NCBI RefSeq assembly: GCF_025567195.1
Contig: NZ_JAOQJF010000011.1
Location: 29,331 to 93,330, forward strand
Source of the DNA: Alitiscatomonas aceti
GTDB lineage: Bacteria > Bacillota > Clostridia > Lachnospirales > Lachnospiraceae
DNA: 64,000 nt
Direction of reading: 5' to 3'
Notes under the pieces: generated by a model
Seen by the model: the letters and a program-made list of their open reading frames with translations, nothing else
What the model was told of the DNA's origin: nothing
Databases searched by the model: none
In this document: piece by piece, positions 36,394 through 44,006 of the stretch
Layout of the letters: the number at the start of each line of letters is the position of its first letter
Numbering within the stretch: position 1 is the stretch's first letter
Translations under genes and position numbers: made by a program

Positions 36394-36546
36394 TTATACG
36401 CCGCTTTTTTGTTTTATGGCCTGCTGGTATGCATCCATCACTGCCAGTCCAAGGGTGACCACGGCAGTGGGGACGGTGACCAGAAGAAAAAATTTCCGGC
36501 GGATCCGCCGGATCCGTCTGGAAAGATCAGACCGCTGTCTTTTCAT
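36394..36546 (-). CDS. Small basic single-helix membrane protein (50 residues)
   Basis: Short gene of 50 codons behind an excellent AGGAGG ribosome site seven bases from the ATG. The product begins with an Arg/Lys-rich stretch (RRIRRIRRK), followed by one hydrophobic segment (FFLLVTVPTAVVTLGLAV) and a polar tail. The positive N-terminus suggests an N-in membrane orientation. It starts 9 bp after the DUF4364-like gene, in the same operon. Not recognised; the ribosome site and the spacing argue that it is real. Confidence 0.6.
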   Translation of the reverse strand: MKRQRSDLSRRIRRIRRKFFLLVTVPTAVVTLGLAVMDAYQQAIKQKSGV

Positions 36547-36555
36547 GAAATCCTC

Positions 36556-37080
36556 CTATTCTGACCGCATTAACGACCGCATGACAAAGGAATAGATCTC
36601 CTGGCTCCGCTCCTTCCAGTGGCCGCACATGATCTCGGCCTGGTCCTTATCGGGAACGGATACGTCCAGGCTGATGAGCGCGGCTTTTCCCTCCCGCACC
36701 TCGCAGTGGACGATGTAATCCTGGTTTGTTGACTTATAGAAATCAGAGATGACGCCCACCTCGCTGCGGAGACGGAATTTATGTTCCTTTAAATAACCGT
36801 CAATGTCGGAGACAATGGCAGGAGAGATATTGGATCCGAAGAAGGAAAGGGTATCCTCCCCTTCCCTGGTGATCTCGTAGCGGGAGGAGTTGTGGATGGA
36901 CTCCATTTTCAGAAGCCCGGCTTCCCGCAGCTCATTTAAGGCCTGCTGCAAAGTAAAGTAGGTGGTGTATTCATGGTCCAGGAAAAAATCCGTGAGCTGG
37001 GAATTGGTCAGCGGGAAGTTGACGTGGGCCAGCATATAGAGGATCATGAGCTTATAAAGGGTGATCGGATCCGATAACAT
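36556..37080 (-). CDS. DUF4364-like winged-helix protein
   Basis: Protein of 174 residues resembling the DUF4364 family of clostridia, whose N-terminal half looks like a winged helix (LMILYMLAHVNFPLTNSQLTDFFL, LNELREAGLLKM, SSRYEITREG). The C-terminal half is alpha/beta with no motif that I know. The ATG at 37080 follows AAAGGAG and is better placed than the in-frame ATG at 37101. Probably a transcription regulator, by fold analogy only. Its own promoter lies at 37117-37145. Confidence 0.75.
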   Translation of the reverse strand: MLSDPITLYKLMILYMLAHVNFPLTNSQLTDFFLDHEYTTYFTLQQALNELREAGLLKMESIHNSSRYEITREGEDTLSFFGSNISPAIVSDIDGYLKEHKFRLRSEVGVISDFYKSTNQDYIVHCEVREGKAALISLDVSVPDKDQAEIMCGHWKERSQEIYSFVMRSLMRSE

Positions 37081-37116
37081 AGGCTTACTCCTTTGAATCA
37101 ATAGGGAACTATTCTT

Positions 37117-37145
37117 ATTTTACAGGTTTCTCCCGGGGGATTCAA
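37117..37145 (-). promoter_or_regulatory. Promoter for the DUF4364-like operon
   Basis: Minus strand: TTGAAT (complement of 37140-37145), a 17-bp spacer and TAAAAT (complement of 37117-37122), 36 bp ahead of the ATG. Confidence 0.6.
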
Positions 37146-37249
37146 GTCCTTTTTCTTTTTTTGGGAGACAGCCTGGCGGCGGAGGGCCGGACCTTCCGGG
37201 CAGACGCCCGAATTTCGTCGAAAATGGTAGTGTATTTACCAGTAAAGTG

Positions 37250-37258
37250 TGATATGAT
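37250..37258 (+). promoter_or_regulatory. Extended -10 promoter for the 37329-42958 operon
   Basis: TGATATGAT is an extended -10 element 70 bp ahead of the first gene; the -35 region is weak (TGTATT at 37231-37236, 16 bp away). Confidence 0.5.
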
Positions 37259-37328
37259 AAACTGAAACGATTATGGCGGCCGGGCCTTCGGGACGGCTGC
37301 TGATTATGAAAATCCAGGGTGAAATATT

Positions 37329-40300
37329 ATGAGAGAACGGATCAACCGCCTCGCGCGAGGGATTGTGGATGCGGAGCTGCCGAAGCTGTTTCTTTCTCCG
37401 GTGAAGGTGGAGGAAACGCTGGGCAGCGATACCATATATAAACGAGAGCTGTACCTTTCCAGTGAAAATAATCTTTCTATCAAGGGGCTGGCATACTCCA
37501 CCCATTCCAGGGTGAGGATCGCCTCCCGGTCCTTCGGCGGACTGAGAAACCATATTGTGTACGAGGTGGATACCTCCTGGTGCGAAAACGGGGATGTGAT
37601 CCGCGGCACCATCAATCTGGTGACCAACGGCGGAGAGCTGGAGGTCCCCTTCCTTTTTTGTGTGGAAACCACAGCGTCCATCCGGGTCCTTTCCACCCTG
37701 CATACGGTGGAGGATTTTGTGGATCTGGCCCAGAAGGATATGGATCTGGCTCTGCGGCTCATGGAATATAAGGATTTTACGGACGCGCCCTTCCTCCAGG
37801 ACCTGCGGGTACGGGCAGTCTTTGACGGGATCCGGGGCCATGGAAACCGGCAGAACGCCCTGGAGGAGTTTTTCCTGGGGCTGGGAGTGAAGGAGCCGGT
37901 GGAGCTGACTCTTTCAGCCGCATCCAAAACGTATGATAATCCGAAAAAACAGGTGAGCGACCGGATCGTCCTCCAGAAAAATGGCTGGGGCTATGTATAT
38001 ATGGAGGTGAAGGCTGACGGGGATTTCATTGAGCTTTCCCAGAAGACCGTGACCCAGGCAGACTTTACGGACGGCCGCTTTGACCTGGCTTTTAAGATCC
38101 ATCCGGAGCGGCTGCACAGGGGAAAGAACCTGGGGGCCATCCGGTTTTTGACGGTCCACGGAGAAACGGCGGTCCAGATCACGGCCACAGCTGGAAATGA
38201 GCCGGGAGCGGCAGCCAGGGACCGGGAGATCACCCGGTCCAGCATAGCCCGGTATCTGACGCTCCGGGAGGAGTATGAAAGCGGGAAAAATGATCCGGCA
38301 AAGGTTTTAACGAAGCTCCAAAGGGAGCTGGATGCCATCCGCGGGGCCTGCGGCAGCTCTCTGCTCCACTCCCTGTTCCAGGCGGAGACGTATCTGGATG
38401 CGGGACGGCCGGACCAGGCGGCCCTATGTCTGGACAGCTGCCGGGACCAGATCGCGGCAGAGAAGGAGAGGACCGGGACCCTGTACTGCTTTTACCAGTA
38501 CCTCCAGTACCGGGTAAACCCCGATGAGACCAGGAGGGATGCGGTGCTGCGGCTTCTGAGAAAGAAGCTGGACAAGCGGAAGGGACGGTTTTATTTACAG
38601 CTCCTGCTTTTAAAGATGGAGCCGGAGCTGTTTGAGGAGGGCCCGGCGCTGTTTGACAGCTTCAAGACCCAGTACAGGAACGGATGCCACAGTCCCTTCC
38701 TGTATATTGAGGCCTGCCGGCTTCTGGAAAAGGATCCGGCCCTTCTGGTGAATATGGAGCCCTTTGAGATCCATGCCCTGTATTACGGTGTGACCCATGG
38801 CATGATAGGAGAGGCGCTGGCCCTGCGGGCCGCGTCCCTGGCCTCTGGGGCGAAATTTTTCCACCGGCTTTACTACCGGCTTCTGGCGGCCCTTTATGAG
38901 AAATATCCGGAGAAGGAGATCCTGACGGCTGTATGCTGTCTGCTGATCAAGGGCAATATGTGCACGGATGCCTGCTTCCTCTGGTATGAAAAGGGGATAA
39001 AAGAGGAGATCAGCCTCACCAGGATCTATGAATATTACCTGTATTCCCTGCCGGCCTCCTATGACCAGATGTTGCCGAAGCAGGTCCTGCTGTATTTTTC
39101 TTATGAGCACAGCCACATGGACCGCCGCAGCCGTTCCGTGCTCTACGCCAACGTTCTGACGTATTTAAAGCCCGGAGACAGGCTTTATAAGGCCTATGAG
39201 CGGGAAATGGAAAAGTTTGCCATGGAGCAGCTTTTTGAGGGAAGGATCGACCGATTCCTGGCAGTGATCTACCGGCACATGATCTACCGGGATATCATCG
39301 ACGCCCAGGTGGCAAGGGTACTGCCGGGGATCTTAAGGGCCAACCGGATCTGCTGCCAGGATGCGTCTATGAAATATGTGGTGGTGGGCAGCGCCCTTCT
39401 GGAGGGAGAGGACGCCTATCCCTTAAACGATGGGACGGCATATGTGCCCTTATATTTTGACGATTGTGTGCTCCTGTTCCAGGATGTGTATGGAAACCGG
39501 TATATGGACGTTCCCTATACAAAGGAGCCGGTGTTGGAGGAACGGGAGCTGGAGGAACGGTGCTTTGAAATGTTCCCGGACCACCCCATGCTGAAAATGC
39601 GGGCCTGCCTTGGGATCATGGAAAAAGAGGAGATAGACGGAGACGGGATCCGCGTACTCCAGGATGCCCTGGATTCTCTTCCGGTGAAGGAGCTGTACCA
39701 GCAGAAAATGCTCACCCGGATCATCGCCTATTATAATGACCCGGCAAGGAACGGTGAGGAGGCCATGAACGAAGAGGGAGGAGCCTATCTTCTCCGGCTG
39801 GACAAAAAACGCCTGTCCCGGATGGAACGGGTGGGGATCTGCGAAACGCTGATCAGCCAGGATCTTTATAAGGAAGCCTATGATATGATCCGTGAATTCG
39901 GAGAAGAGGGACTGAAGATCAAACGGCTTTTAAAGCTGTGCACAAAGCTGATCGCACAGAATCTGGCGGAGGCGGACGACCTGCTTTTACATATGGCCAG
40001 GAGGATCTTCCTGTCCGGAAAAGGCGACGGCGTGATCCTGGATTATCTGTGCAGATATTTCAACGGCGCCAACAGCGATATGTACCGGATCCTGGTACAG
40101 GCGGTCCGGGAGCATACAGAAACCTATGATATGGAGGAACGGCTCCTGGCCCAGCTTCTGTTCACCGGAAGCGATAAACACCTGGATACGGTATTCGATC
40201 TTTATGCCGGAAGGAAAAAGACCAGCGATGCCATTGTAAAGGCATATTTTACCATCCGCTGCGTGGATTATTTCTTAAAGGGCCAGACGCCGGGGGACCG

Positions 40301-40910
40301 GGTGTTTGCCTATCTGGAGGGGGCCATCAACGGAAGCCAGGAGATCCGGAAGCTGCCGGAGATCTATCTGATGGCCATGACAAAATATTACGCCGGCCTG
40401 CCGTCCCTGGAGAAGGAGCAGCAGCAGGTATGCCGCCGGTGTATGGCCGTCCTGCTGGACCAGGGCATGATTTTTGCATATTTTAAGGATCTGGCTCCCT
40501 ATGTGGACCTTCCGGGAGAACTGCTGGATAAGGAGATCGTGGAGTACCGCGGCGCGCCGGAGGGCCGTCCGGTGCTCATGGTCCGTGTTCTTCCCGATGA
40601 GGAGGAGTTCCATGAGGAAGAGCTGAAGCCGGTGTATAAGGGGATCTATGTGCGCCAGAAGCTTCTGTTCGAGGGCGAGGTCATGGAATATACCATAAGC
40701 GAGTATGAGAATGGGGAGCCGGTGGAAAAGGCAAGCGGCAGGATCTCCTGCCGGGAAGCGGCCGCCGGGGACCGGGGAAATCGTTTTTCCGCCCTCAATA
40801 CCATGGGACTCTGTCTGGCTATGAAGGACGACCGGAGGCTTAAGGAGGCCATGGTGCGGTATGTGACAGAAAGCCAGGCGGCAAAAGAGCTGTTCCCGCT
40901 GGCGGAGTAA
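37329..40910 (+). CDS. Large beta-module plus helical-repeat protein (DUF5717-like)
   Basis: Cytoplasmic-looking protein of 1193 residues with no signal peptide or membrane segment. Two beta-rich modules of about 90 residues can be recognised in the N-terminal third (about 35-120, ending GELEVPFLFCVE, and about 195-285, ending GETAVQITATAG); they share a layout like the Ig-type modules found in bacterial scaffold proteins. From about residue 310 to 1050 the sequence is helical with TPR-like pairs (QAETYLDAGRPDQAALCLDS; LISQDLYKEAYDMIREFGEE). The last 130 residues are beta-rich again. From memory it matches the DUF5717 family. It is the first gene of a three-gene operon, 12 bp before the Hsp70-like gene. 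No function is known to me; a scaffold working with that protein is an inference. Confidence 0.75.
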   Translation: MRERINRLARGIVDAELPKLFLSPVKVEETLGSDTIYKRELYLSSENNLSIKGLAYSTHSRVRIASRSFGGLRNHIVYEVDTSWCENGDVIRGTINLVTNGGELEVPFLFCVETTASIRVLSTLHTVEDFVDLAQKDMDLALRLMEYKDFTDAPFLQDLRVRAVFDGIRGHGNRQNALEEFFLGLGVKEPVELTLSAASKTYDNPKKQVSDRIVLQKNGWGYVYMEVKADGDFIELSQKTVTQADFTDGRFDLAFKIHPERLHRGKNLGAIRFLTVHGETAVQITATAGNEPGAAARDREITRSSIARYLTLREEYESGKNDPAKVLTKLQRELDAIRGACGSSLLHSLFQAETYLDAGRPDQAALCLDSCRDQIAAEKERTGTLYCFYQYLQYRVNPDETRRDAVLRLLRKKLDKRKGRFYLQLLLLKMEPELFEEGPALFDSFKTQYRNGCHSPFLYIEACRLLEKDPALLVNMEPFEIHALYYGVTHGMIGEALALRAASLASGAKFFHRLYYRLLAALYEKYPEKEILTAVCCLLIKGNMCTDACFLWYEKGIKEEISLTRIYEYYLYSLPASYDQMLPKQVLLYFSYEHSHMDRRSRSVLYANVLTYLKPGDRLYKAYEREMEKFAMEQLFEGRIDRFLAVIYRHMIYRDIIDAQVARVLPGILRANRICCQDASMKYVVVGSALLEGEDAYPLNDGTAYVPLYFDDCVLLFQDVYGNRYMDVPYTKEPVLEERELEERCFEMFPDHPMLKMRACLGIMEKEEIDGDGIRVLQDALDSLPVKELYQQKMLTRIIAYYNDPARNGEEAMNEEGGAYLLRLDKKRLSRMERVGICETLISQDLYKEAYDMIREFGEEGLKIKRLLKLCTKLIAQNLAEADDLLLHMARRIFLSGKGDGVILDYLCRYFNGANSDMYRILVQAVREHTETYDMEERLLAQLLFTGSDKHLDTVFDLYAGRKKTSDAIVKAYFTIRCVDYFLKGQTPGDRVFAYLEGAINGSQEIRKLPEIYLMAMTKYYAGLPSLEKEQQQVCRRCMAVLLDQGMIFAYFKDLAPYVDLPGELLDKEIVEYRGAPEGRPVLMVRVLPDEEEFHEEELKPVYKGIYVRQKLLFEGEVMEYTISEYENGEPVEKASGRISCREAAAGDRGNRFSALNTMGLCLAMKDDRRLKEAMVRYVTESQAAKELFPLAE

Positions 40911-40922
40911 GAGGAAAATGAA

Positions 40923-42149
40923 ATGGACAAACTGATAATCGGAATCGACCTGTGCGATGCCTATACCCAGGCGGCGGTGGCCGGACGGGATGAGACCTGG
41001 GTGATCCCCACGGTCATCTGCCGGAAAAAAACAGACGGCGGGTGGTACGTGGGCGAGGAAGCGTATAAATATACACTGATGAGCGAGGGCGTGATCGTGG
41101 ACAAGCTCTTAAGCCTGGCTGTAAAGGATGGGACCGCCACCATCTCGTCGGTGAAATACCAGGGAGCAGAGCTTTTAAGGATGTATATGGAACGGATCCT
41201 GGCCATGATCCGGGCGGAATATCCGGGTGTGCCGGTGGCCCAGCTGGTGATCTCCCTGGAAAATATGGAAATGAAGCTGATGGACTGTCTTATGGGCTGT
41301 GCAGACGCTCTGGGGATCTCCAGGGATCTGGTCCACATTGCCAGCCATACGGAGTGCTTCGTTTACTACGTTCTGAGCCAGAAGCGGGACGTATGGGGCG
41401 GCCAGGTGGGGATGTTTTCCCTGTCGGATGAGGCACTGCGGTATTATGAGCTGAAGGTGGTCCAGGGGCCGAGGCAGATGACGGCCTGGGCGGAGCACAA
41501 GGATCTGGAGGAGGGCTTCAGCCTTAATGTGCTGGATTCGCCCTCCGGAGCCAGGATGGCCGATCAGATCCTCTGTGCCTGCGGGGAACGGCTTCTCCAG
41601 AAAAAGCTGTATTCCTCAATTTTTTTAACGGGAAAGGGCTTTGGAAGGACTGACTGGGCTCCAGAATTTATGAAGCAGGTGTGCCACCGGAGACGGGTGT
41701 TTGCGGAGCCATCCCTTTTTGCCCGGGGAGCGGCCTTAAAGGCCGGGGACTATCTGGAGGAGAGATCCTCCTATCCCTTTGTATGTCTGTGTGAGGGAAA
41801 ATTAAGATCCACGGTGGCTATGGAGGTCATGAAGCGGGACAGCCGGATCCAGATCGCCCTGGCCTCCGCCGGAGAGAGCTGGTATGAGGCCAGGAGCGTT
41901 CTGGAGGTGATCCTGGACGGTCAGGAGGAGATCGAGCTGATCATCACATCGCCCCAGAATCCCAAGCAGAAGAGGCTGGTCCGGATCCCGCTGGAGGGCT
42001 TTCCCAAACGTCCTCCCAAGACCACCAGGGTGCGGATCGCTGTGGGCTTTCTGGATGAAAGGACCATGGTGGTGAAGATCGTGGACCGGGGCTTTGGGGA
42101 GCTGTTCCCGAAAACAGACGCTGAGATCCGTCAGGAGGTGAGAGTATGA
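40923..42149 (+). CDS. Hsp70/actin-fold-like protein (DUF5716-like)
   Basis: Protein of 408 residues. The N-terminus LIIGIDLCDAYTQAAVAG parallels the phosphate-1 strand-loop of DnaK (IGIDLGTT), followed by WVIPTVICRK and YVGEEAYKY, as in Hsp70 (PSVV, VGEEA). YSSIFLTGKGFGRTDW resembles the adenosine loop. The expected phosphate-2 loop (DLGGGT) appears as GGQVGMFSLSDEALRYYELK and lacks the glycine run, so ATP hydrolysis may be lost. The last 120 residues are beta-rich, comparable in size to a small substrate domain. From memory it matches DUF5716. Its stop overlaps the next start by four bases (ATGA). The fold assignment rests on motifs only. Confidence 0.72.
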   Translation: MDKLIIGIDLCDAYTQAAVAGRDETWVIPTVICRKKTDGGWYVGEEAYKYTLMSEGVIVDKLLSLAVKDGTATISSVKYQGAELLRMYMERILAMIRAEYPGVPVAQLVISLENMEMKLMDCLMGCADALGISRDLVHIASHTECFVYYVLSQKRDVWGGQVGMFSLSDEALRYYELKVVQGPRQMTAWAEHKDLEEGFSLNVLDSPSGARMADQILCACGERLLQKKLYSSIFLTGKGFGRTDWAPEFMKQVCHRRRVFAEPSLFARGAALKAGDYLEERSSYPFVCLCEGKLRSTVAMEVMKRDSRIQIALASAGESWYEARSVLEVILDGQEEIELIITSPQNPKQKRLVRIPLEGFPKRPPKTTRVRIAVGFLDERTMVVKIVDRGFGELFPKTDAEIRQEVRV

Positions 42150-42958
42150 GCCTGATCCTGTGCCGGCAGGAACCGGTGACATCCCCCTATTTTGTCGAGG
42201 AGCTGGGGGTCCATCTGTATTCCTCCCAGGAACTGAATTACGTGATCTATCATCATCCTCTCCTGGTGATGGAGGATTTTGTGAACGAGCGCCTGGCGGC
42301 ATTTTTACGGACTGAGCTGAGGCTTCCGTTCCTGGCGGAGCGGATCCAGAAGTGGATCCAGAGCCGGGGGCCGTCGGATGAGCTTCTGTTCCTGATCCTC
42401 CAGGACTGCGCTTTCTATACCCAGGCAGAGCAGGCGGCCTACCGGCAGAAGGTGGCGGGCCTCAGGAAGCTGTCCTCCCATGAATATGAAAAGAAAAGGG
42501 CCGATTACTTTTACAGCCTGGGGCTTTACGGCCGGTCGGCCTCCATGTACAAACGGATCCTGGACAATGGGGAAGGCAGGAGCTTATCCCATGAATTCAG
42601 GGGAAAGGTCTGGAACAACCTGGGAGCCTGCTATGGGGAGCTGTTCTCTTTCCAGAAGGCCATGGACGCCTATGTCTGCGCCTGGAATGAAAAGCCAGAG
42701 GCCGCGTATCTGAAGGGGATGTATTTCCTTACAAAGCTGGATCCGGAGCTTTCCATGAAGGACCGGTGCCGGGAGCTTCTGGCTTCCCAGGATACAGAGG
42801 GCTGGGACCGGGAGTTTAACGAGGCTCTGGCCAGGGCCGGACAGACGGGACCTGCGGTACGGCTCCAGGAAATTTTCGACAGGGATCCGGAAAAAAGGCT
42901 GGAGGGAGCCGCAAAGGTACTGAACCAGTGGAAGCTGGAATACAGGAAGATGCTGTAA
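42146..42958 (+). CDS. TPR-like protein, third gene of the Hsp70-like operon
   Basis: Protein of 270 residues with no signal or membrane segment. It is helical throughout; about residues 110-190 read as two TPR-like repeats (RADYFYSLGLYGRSASMYKR; WNNLGACYGELFSFQKAMDA). The N-terminal part (YSSQELNYVIYHHPLLVMEDF) is unlike any domain I know. The ATG overlaps the stop of the preceding gene, so it is made with the Hsp70-like protein and could be its partner, as TPR co-chaperones are for Hsp70. No terminator is visible before the T-box promoter 16 bp downstream. Confidence 0.7.
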   Translation: MSLILCRQEPVTSPYFVEELGVHLYSSQELNYVIYHHPLLVMEDFVNERLAAFLRTELRLPFLAERIQKWIQSRGPSDELLFLILQDCAFYTQAEQAAYRQKVAGLRKLSSHEYEKKRADYFYSLGLYGRSASMYKRILDNGEGRSLSHEFRGKVWNNLGACYGELFSFQKAMDAYVCAWNEKPEAAYLKGMYFLTKLDPELSMKDRCRELLASQDTEGWDREFNEALARAGQTGPAVRLQEIFDRDPEKRLEGAAKVLNQWKLEYRKML

Positions 42959-42974
42959 AAATACCATAAGGCCC

Positions 42975-43003
42975 TTGACAAGGAGAAAAGATTCCACTAT
43001 ATT
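42975..43003 (+). promoter_or_regulatory. Promoter of the valS T-box operon
   Basis: TTGACA (42975-42980), a 17-bp spacer and TATATT (42998-43003). Transcription should begin near 43010, at the 5' edge of the T-box leader. Confidence 0.85.
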
Positions 43004-43009
43004 ATTGGG

Positions 43010-43261
43010 TATATGAAAAAGCTGGGAAGAAGAGGAGTACGTACCAGGCGCCAGCAGAGAGGACTGTCCGCAGGCTGAAAGACAGGCCGGGAATGCAGGT
43101 ACGGAAGGTAGCTTTGGAGCTGAAGCGGTGAGGGGCGAATGCCTGTCCAGCCGTTTCCGGGTGGTTTCCGTTATGGACCGGAAAGATCGCCGCAGCTGCG
43201 GTGAATAAAGGTGGTAACGCGGTATTTCGCCCTTTGCATTTGCAGAGGGCGTTTTCTTTTT
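43010..43261 (+). promoter_or_regulatory. T-box riboswitch, probably valine-specific
   Basis: The T-box core AAAGGTGGTAACGCGG lies at 43207-43222, followed by a terminator stem CGCCCTTTGCA/TGCAGAGGGCG (43228-43251) and TTTTCTTTTT. Stem I features are visible: AGTA (43036-43039), GTACC pairing with GGTAC (43041-43045, 43098-43102), the AGAGA bulge (43056-43060) and the distal loop GGCTGAAAG (43073-43081). GTA at 43108-43110, after GAA, is a plausible valine specifier codon; a one-base shift would read GGT, so this is inference supported by valS downstream. Uncharged tRNA would stabilise the antiterminator. The leader fills the 315-bp gap before the acetyltransferase gene. Confidence 0.93.
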
Positions 43262-43273
43262 AAGGAGAATTCT

Positions 43274-43789
43274 ATGATTCGTTTAAGGCCATATAAACCG
43301 GGAGACGCCTGGAACCTTTTGGAATGGTGGGAAAACGCCGGTGAGGAAGATTTTTTAATGTGGAGCTGCGGGGAATTTTCATATCCCCTGACCATCGAAG
43401 AGCTGGACGGATATTTTGCCCGGTGGTGTCTGCAGGAGACCGACGGCTGGCCGATGACAGCCCTGGATGAAAAGGGAACGCCTGTGGGCCATTTCCTGGT
43501 CAGGAAGGCGGATTATGAAGATGCCGAAGCCCGGGTGGGATTTATCGTGACTGCCCCGGAGATCCGGGGAAAGGGCCTGGGAAAGGAATTTGCCGGCCAG
43601 ATCCTGCGGTATGTATTCCAGGTGCTGGGGATGAAAAAGGCGTCCCTGGCGGTGTTTGATAAAAATACCCAGGCAAAGGCCTGCTATGAGGCCGCAGGCT
43701 TTAAGACCGTTTCCCACATACCAGATCATCTGGAGTATAAGGGAACCGTATACGGCGCATACGAAATGGAGGCGTATTCCAATGAATAA
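43274..43789 (+). CDS. GNAT family N-acetyltransferase
   Basis: Acetyl-CoA-dependent acetyltransferase of 171 residues. The acetyl-CoA loop is seen in VTAPEIRGKGLGKEFAGQIL (the R-G-X-G-X-G pattern of motif A), with FDKNTQAKACYEAAGFK as motif B. It is close in layout to RimJ/RimL-type enzymes, but the substrate cannot be read. AAGGAG stands ahead of the ATG at 43274, directly after the T-box terminator, so this gene rather than valS is first under the valine T-box. The next small gene starts inside its last codons. Confidence 0.88.
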   Translation: MIRLRPYKPGDAWNLLEWWENAGEEDFLMWSCGEFSYPLTIEELDGYFARWCLQETDGWPMTALDEKGTPVGHFLVRKADYEDAEARVGFIVTAPEIRGKGLGKEFAGQILRYVFQVLGMKKASLAVFDKNTQAKACYEAAGFKTVSHIPDHLEYKGTVYGAYEMEAYSNE

Positions 43790-43967
43790 GCCCCAGGGCG
43801 GCTGCGAAAGCTGCGCGTTTTACGCCTATGATGAGGAATATGAGTATTACGTCTGTGAGGCAGATCTGGATGAGGATGAGATGTCCGCATTTCTGCGGGG
43901 CTCGGATTTTTCCTGCCCGTTTTACCAGCCCGGCGATGAGTACCGGGTGGTAAGAAAACAGATGTAG
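43782..43967 (+). CDS. Small cysteine protein (DUF6472-like)
   Basis: Protein of 61 residues overlapping the acetyltransferase stop by 8 bp. Cysteines are arranged as C-X2-C (GGCESCAFYAYDEEYEYY), then VCEADLDEDE and FSCPFY, four in all, suggesting a small zinc- or metal-binding knuckle with acidic, Tyr-rich surroundings. It resembles a small family common in Lachnospiraceae that I recall as DUF6472; no function is known. It lies between the acetyltransferase and valS in the T-box operon. Confidence 0.75.
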   Translation: MNKPQGGCESCAFYAYDEEYEYYVCEADLDEDEMSAFLRGSDFSCPFYQPGDEYRVVRKQM

Positions 43968-44006
43968 GGATACAAAAGAGATGGAACATAAAGGAGAGGA
44001 GCAGTT

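Noticed and set aside
36370..36564. 64-codon plus-strand frame after engB
   Set aside because: It overlaps the terminator hairpin and is antisense to the 50-residue minus-strand gene, which has a much better ribosome site.
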